Source: an uncultured SAR324 cluster bacterium (GTDB lineage: Bacteria > SAR324 > NAC60-12). From it: a stretch of 64,000 nucleotides of DNA. How positions within the stretch are numbered: the first letter of the stretch is position 1; each line of letters opens with the position of its first letter. Location: NCBI GenBank assembly GCA_902575715.1, contig CACGSI010000001.1, positions 1-64,000 on the forward strand, read 5' to 3'. This document shows, in pieces, positions 63,155 to 64,000 of this stretch. The notes beneath the pieces were generated by a model. It made no database searches. It was not told the DNA's origin and saw nothing but the letters and a program-made list of their open reading frames with translations. The position numbers and the translations under genes are program-made.

Positions 63155-64000
63155 TCAATCTTCAGGTTCTATTTCTAAATTCTCATCTTCTGTTCTGTAT
63201 TCATTGAGTTTGTTTCTTAAAGTCCTTATGCTTATTCCTAAAGTCTTAGCTGCGTGAGTTCTATTGCCTTCTGTTTCCTTTAAGGTCTTAAAAATGAAGC
63301 GCTTTTCAGCTTCTTTCATTGACATTCCTACTTCAATATCGAAGTTTGTGTTCTCCTCATATGTCATAATTTCATTTTCTTTGTATCCATTCTCATTAGT
63401 AAATTCATCTTTATGATCTGATGACTGTGGTCTTATTGAATTTAAATCTTCATTTATTGATATTTCGCCTATTTGAGAGGACATAAGCAAATGATTTGGT
63501 TTAATTTCCTCACCGTTGCAAAGTAAAAGAGCTCTTTCAATTACATTTTCTAATTCTCTTACGTTGCCTCTCCAATGATAGTTTGTCAGTATATTAAGAG
63601 TCTCTCGGTTGACGGCAGGAGAGTTACGGTTATTTATTTCTGAATGTTTTTTTATGAAATGTGAGACCAGTATAGGGACGTCATCCATTCTATCTCTTAA
63701 GGGCGGAAGAGAGATAGGTATAACGTTTAAACGAAAATACAGATCTTCTCTAAACTTTCCCGAATCTATCATTCCCAATAAATTTTGATTAGTAGTGGCA
63801 ATTACTCGTACATCTACAGGAATCGGTTCTTTTCCGCCAACTTTATCAATTTGGTATTCTTGCAATACACGTAAAAGTTTTGCCTGCAGGGGTAGAGCCA
63901 TTTCACTTATCTCATCCAGAAGAATAGTACCAGTGTGAGCTTGCTCAAATTTTCCACGATAATCATTAATTGCTCCAGTAAAAGCTCCTTTTGTGTGACC
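63155..64000 (-). CDS. Sigma-54-dependent transcriptional activator (5' end outside window)
   Basis: The frame is open to the right edge, leaving 281 C-terminal residues. Visible are the GAFTGA loop that contacts sigma-54 (close to the edge), Walker [11 protein letters not shown], the [11 protein letters not shown] and [22 protein letters not shown] segments of the AAA+ domain, and a C-terminal Fis-type helix-turn-helix ([20 protein letters not shown]). The receiver or sensing domain is missing, so the signal is unknown. NtrC and flagellar FlrC-type regulators share this layout. Confidence 0.93.
   Translation of the reverse strand, partial: GHTKGAFTGAINDYRGKFEQAHTGTILLDEISEMALPLQAKLLRVLQEYQIDKVGGKEPIPVDVRVIATTNQNLLGMIDSGKFREDLYFRLNVIPISLPPLRDRMDDVPILVSHFIKKHSEINNRNSPAVNRETLNILTNYHWRGNVRELENVIERALLLCNGEEIKPNHLLMSSQIGEISINEDLNSIRPQSSDHKDEFTNENGYKENEIMTYEENTNFDIEVGMSMKEAEKRFIFKTLKETEGNRTHAAKTLGISIRTLRNKLNEYRTEDENLEIEPED

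Noticed and set aside
1..64000. CRISPR arrays, IS elements or prophage genes
   Set aside because: No spaced direct repeats, transposase, integrase or phage structural motifs were found; the CHAT-TPR protease alone is not evidence for a CRISPR system.

Overview
The window is chromosomal DNA of a strongly AT-rich, Gram-negative bacterium with compact coding: most genes sit in short co-directional runs with small gaps or 4-base overlaps. The Gram-negative envelope is shown by LptF, LolA, Lgt, SecA and a YidC with a large periplasmic domain. Proteobacterial affinity is suggested by an IscS-IscU-HscB-HscA iron-sulfur operon with an IscR-like regulator, an IHF subunit, YqgE and a sigma-54-dependent activator. 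I infer a free-living, probably aquatic member of a deep proteobacterial lineage such as the former Deltaproteobacteria or SAR324. No rRNA gene is present to test this, and I could not find a tRNA, CRISPR array, insertion sequence or phage gene.

Layout. 1-8.8 kb: end of yidC, glutamate synthase gltB-gltD, and a membrane protein with two CcmI-like beta domains. 9-12.1 kb: an arrestin/Spo0M-like protein and thymidylate kinase on the minus strand, then a DUF971 protein, lumazine synthase and a 59-residue orphan on the plus strand. 12.2-14.8 kb: HAD phosphatase, glycosyltransferase and a secreted protein. 14.8-19.5 kb: the isc operon behind a promoter that carries a perfect palindromic operator; iscA and ferredoxin are missing from it. 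19.6-22.8 kb: a methyltransferase, an ArsC-like selenoprotein gene read through an in-frame TGA, argC, and a DnaC-like loader ATPase on the minus strand. 23-31.5 kb: hemE, a decayed minus-strand gene, mutL, trxB, a membrane-tethered cold-shock protein, argG, an unknown protein and an ornithine cyclodeaminase-like enzyme. 31.5-38.5 kb: a dead FAD-oxidoreductase start, tldD, gph and ihfA (both minus), a small membrane-anchored protein, acetoacetyl-CoA synthetase and an unknown 449-residue protein (minus). 38.7-51.5 kb: a YbiT-like ABC-F ATPase, a secreted TPR-CHAT protease coupled to an isoaspartyl peptidase, a lipoprotein (minus), secA with a clear terminator, and valS. 51.5-64 kb: envelope and metabolic genes (Gfo/Idh oxidoreductase, lptF, lolA, a three-module APC permease, rph, lgt, cobD, cobU, aroB), then yqgE on the minus strand, a DciA/DUF721-like protein, rsgA and a sigma-54 activator running off the end.

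How the parts work together. IscS, IscU, HscB and HscA form a cluster-assembly and transfer set; IscU keeps the LPPVK motif that HscA recognises, and the IscR-like regulator can sense cluster status through four cysteines. TrxB and the ArsC-like selenoprotein belong to thiol/selenol redox chemistry. LptF, LolA, Lgt, SecA and YidC build the envelope. GltBD, ArgC, ArgG, AroB, HemE, RibH, CobD and CobU show broad biosynthetic capacity.

Most notable observations: the selenoprotein with a SECIS-like hairpin just after its UGA; the TPR-CHAT protease/isoaspartyl peptidase pair; a MutL that has lost its endonuclease metal site; two gene relics still readable in intergenic DNA; and unusual fusions (APC permease + EIIA + RCK-C, membrane anchor + cold-shock domain).
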